In this document: positions 61,719 to 64,000 of the stretch, in pieces
Layout of the letters: each line of letters begins with the position of its first letter
Numbering within the stretch: position 1 is the stretch's first letter
NCBI RefSeq assembly: GCF_964019385.1
Contig: NC_088654.1
Location: 8,925,200-8,989,199 of the forward strand
Source of the DNA: Sycon ciliatum
Taxonomy: Eukaryota > Porifera > Calcarea > Leucosolenida > Sycettidae
Length of the DNA stretch: 64,000 nt
Direction of reading: 5' to 3'
Program-made: the position numbers and the translations under genes
The notes under the pieces: generated by a model
Databases searched by the model: none
What the model saw: only the letters and a program-made list of their open reading frames with translations
Told to the model about the DNA's origin: nothing

Positions 61719-63238
61719 GCAGTGACTCAATCGACAATGCTGCGAAACGGTAAAGGAGAGCATACTCCAAGAACAATGCCGGAGAGACAACTCCGTGAAG
61801 AAACGCTTGGATGGGATGACGACAGTTCCTTCCTGGTGAAGGAGCTGTTGATCTCCAAGCGGGCATAGACGGTGGCACCTCCCCGCGGTTATGCCTGGTA
61901 ACTTTTGCATTCAGCTCGCTCCAAGTCGAAACATCTGAAGCTGATTTGAATGCGAAAGGCTAAGTCCACCAAAATCCATACACATTGATGAAGTTTGTTT
62001 CAACTCGGTTGTTGAGTACAGGAATAATTATGTACATGTATCAAGATGAAACGCGACAAACGTTCCCACAGGTTACAGTCTATCGAACCTCTGAACAAAT
62101 GCGACGAATCACTCCCGGACTTTTAGAATGTCGCGCGCAGACTTTCGTGACGCTACTCGCACGACATTCTCTCAAAGGTGGCCTTGGTGAGTAAGTAAGT
62201 TAGTTCTCAACATTGTCAGAGTCTGTCATACAAAATGCACTGTATACTAGGACGTGGACGCCGGATGGTCACACTTACTTGGGGAGCTCGAAAAGCTGGA
62301 AGTGACGTAACTAGTTGAATACAAGTTCACTGAGTGCGTTCGATTACTCACTTGAATAATGATTCATGAATCCATTCGTGAATCGATTCAAGTGCGATAT
62401 TTCTTCCAAGCAATCGAACGGCGTGAACATGGTGAATCGAATGTTGAGAGACCACCTAGGGTTCCCTGTAAAAAGGCGTCGCCGCCTTTTGGGAATTCCC
62501 TAGTAAAACAAGAATAAATATTAACTTACCTGGTTTTGGAGTCGTAGCGTAGAACCACGCAGGCGTGAGTACTGACGAGTGGTGTCCATGGTTACACACA
62601 GCGACACGTACTCATGTACCTAACAAAGCCTCTTGTACTGGGCAAAATGAATTATTTCACATATCATGAAACCTATCATTGCCGTATTTAAAATTTAAAT
62701 AACAATACCGTAAAATCCCGCCAAAGCGCCCCTACCTCCTCCACCCTTCAGGTGGGGAGGGGCGGATGGGCGAGTACTACTTAGCGCATTCAGTAGCTAG
62801 CCTAGTGCAGGGCTCATAGTAGCTACTGGTACTTGGGTGAATCTAACGTGCAAAACCCCCAGTCGTTGTAGACCAGCGTGTGGTATTTAAAGGTTTAGGC
62901 GTGGGTGAACATCACCGTACAGACATTGCCAGCTTGGCTAGCGTCGGCATGTAGATCTACGCTCAAAGCAAGCACCTGGTACTTAATTTTTAGAGGGGGC
63001 AAAGTAGAACCACGCACACGTCATAATTACGTGTGCGTGGTTCTTGACAGCTAGCAATTGTATTGCTAGCTGTCAAGAAGTGTCCACGGTTACAAACAGC
63101 GACACATACTTATCATTGCCATGACTCATGTCTATGAGCACTGCCTGAACACTTGACCTACCACACAGATACCGATACACGTGTATCGCCAGAGCTCGAT
63201 CGCCCGCGCCCTGCGACGTGACTGGCGGCGAACAAGGG
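61719..63238. other. Inter-gene part of tandem unit 2, no gene
   Basis: Same as 59577-61092: downstream flank, palindrome near 62352, unit-specific GC-rich hairpin and the double hairpin at 63006-63077. Confidence 0.7.
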
Positions 63239-63245
63239 TATAAAT
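63239..63245 (+). promoter_or_regulatory. TATA box of eIF1A-like gene 4
   Basis: TATAAAT, 182 bp before the ATG. Confidence 0.6.
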
Positions 63246-63420
63246 GCGAGCTTACAGCATGTTTAGGGTTCTTTTTCCCAAGTTCACTGGAGTGTAGGAT
63301 AGAGTTTTGCTTGCAGAATTTCTTAGATCGCTATCAGTGTAACGCGAAGCTACGAAGGAGAGATTCGGTTGTGCACATTGTGCCTTGTGTTCGAGAACAT
63401 ACTTTCATTCGGTGACAGCC

Positions 63421-63864
63421 ATGCGGCCGAATAAAGGCAAAGGAGGAAAGAATCGTCGTCAACGCAAGGCGGTCCGCACCGACAGCAATCGAGAGTTAGT
63501 ATTCAGAAATGATGGCACCGAATACGCACAAGTTACCAAGCTGTTTGGCTGTTGTCGCCTGGAGGCTTGGTGTTATGATGCTAGAAGCCGGATTTGCCAA
63601 ATTCGAGGAACGTTAAGGTGGAACAAAGTCTGGATCAAGCAAGGCGACATCATACTGATTGGCGTCAGGGACTTCCAGGATTCTAGAGCAGATGTAATTA
63701 TGAAGTACAGCCACGAGGAGGCAATGAAGCTGAAGGCCTATGGAGAGTTGCCAGAGACAGCCAAGCTCAGCGACAGCACCACGTTCGCACCAGATGCTAA
63801 ACATTTCGTTGTTTTTGACGACATATCAGAACCTGAAGATGATGACAGTGATGCAACGACGTGA
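63421..63864 (+). CDS. EIF1A: eIF1A-like factor, copy 4
   Basis: Translation identical to copy 1. The unit is cut off about 85 bp after the stop by unrelated sequence. Confidence 0.92.
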   Translation: MRPNKGKGGKNRRQRKAVRTDSNRELVFRNDGTEYAQVTKLFGCCRLEAWCYDARSRICQIRGTLRWNKVWIKQGDIILIGVRDFQDSRADVIMKYSHEEAMKLKAYGELPETAKLSDSTTFAPDAKHFVVFDDISEPEDDDSDATT

Positions 63865-64000
63865 TCAGTGACTCAATCGACAATGCTGCGAAACGGTAAA
63901 GGAGAGCATACTCCAAGAACAATGCCGGAGAGACAACTCCGTGAAGAAAGATTTGTTTTTTCACCGCTGAGCGTAGCGAAAGAGTGCAAAAACGTATTTT

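Larger units (their letters stand above)
58799..63948. repeat. Tandem array of about 2.14-kb eIF1A units
   Basis: Unit 1 is 58799-60935, unit 2 is 60936-63081, and unit 3 begins at 63082 and is cut off by unrelated sequence at about 63949. The eIF1A starts are 2,142 and 2,146 bp apart. Units differ by few bases. Confidence 0.93.

Overview
The window is animal nuclear DNA. It carries spliceosomal introns with GT-AG borders, LINE tails, LTR, hAT-like and mariner-like elements, long CT, CA and TTG microsatellites, intronless eIF1A-like genes and a ubiquitin-derived gene. An aquatic invertebrate is the best guess; the sequence alone does not fix the phylum. Most of the window is mobile DNA, and many elements can be delimited exactly because their target-site duplications (TSDs) or their empty sites are present in duplicated copies.

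Region 1 (1 to about 15.1 kb) is most of a Polinton/Maverick (adintovirus-type) element, entered at its left edge. The rightward block encodes a partial unknown protein, a collagen-lectin fibre-like protein, a penton-like minor capsid protein, a two-helix membrane protein, the major capsid protein, a basic core-like protein, the packaging ATPase, an unknown protein, and one ORF fusing an adenain-type protease to a chromodomain integrase. The convergent gene is a protein-primed family B DNA polymerase split by six clean introns. Its promoter has a TATA box and repeated E2F-like sites.

Region 2 (15.7-26.3 kb) holds a LINE 3' end and the first copy of a segmental duplication (16,111-20,201; 22,465-26,258; continuing at 48,320-51,180). 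The second copy is 52,307-60,537.

Region 3 (26,259-48,319) is a nested stack. A small hAT-like element (8-bp TSD) contains a 320-bp palindromic MITE and then a tandem LTR-internal-LTR-internal-LTR array (4-bp TSD ATAG). The internal parts of the array carry a signal-peptide/ubiquitin chimera. At an LTR/polypurine-tract border of this array sits a second, unusual Polinton-type element (29,159-44,054, 14,896 bp, 6-bp TSD CACCCT, 5'-AG ends). Its two terminal inverted repeats are about 6.37 kb each and enclose a unique spacer of only 2.1 kb. The spacer has a TFIIB-like gene and a homologue of the first gene of the region-1 element, both frame-broken. Each arm has a repeat/RING-finger gene and a small zinc-finger-like gene. 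It lacks polymerase, integrase and capsid genes, so it would need help in trans, possibly from elements like that of region 1.

Region 4 (48.3-64 kb) contains the second duplication copy followed by a tandem array of about 2.14-kb units. Each unit has a TATA promoter, an intact 147-codon eIF1A-like gene and, between units, two abutting perfect hairpins. Four intact eIF1A-like genes and two broken copies lie in the window.
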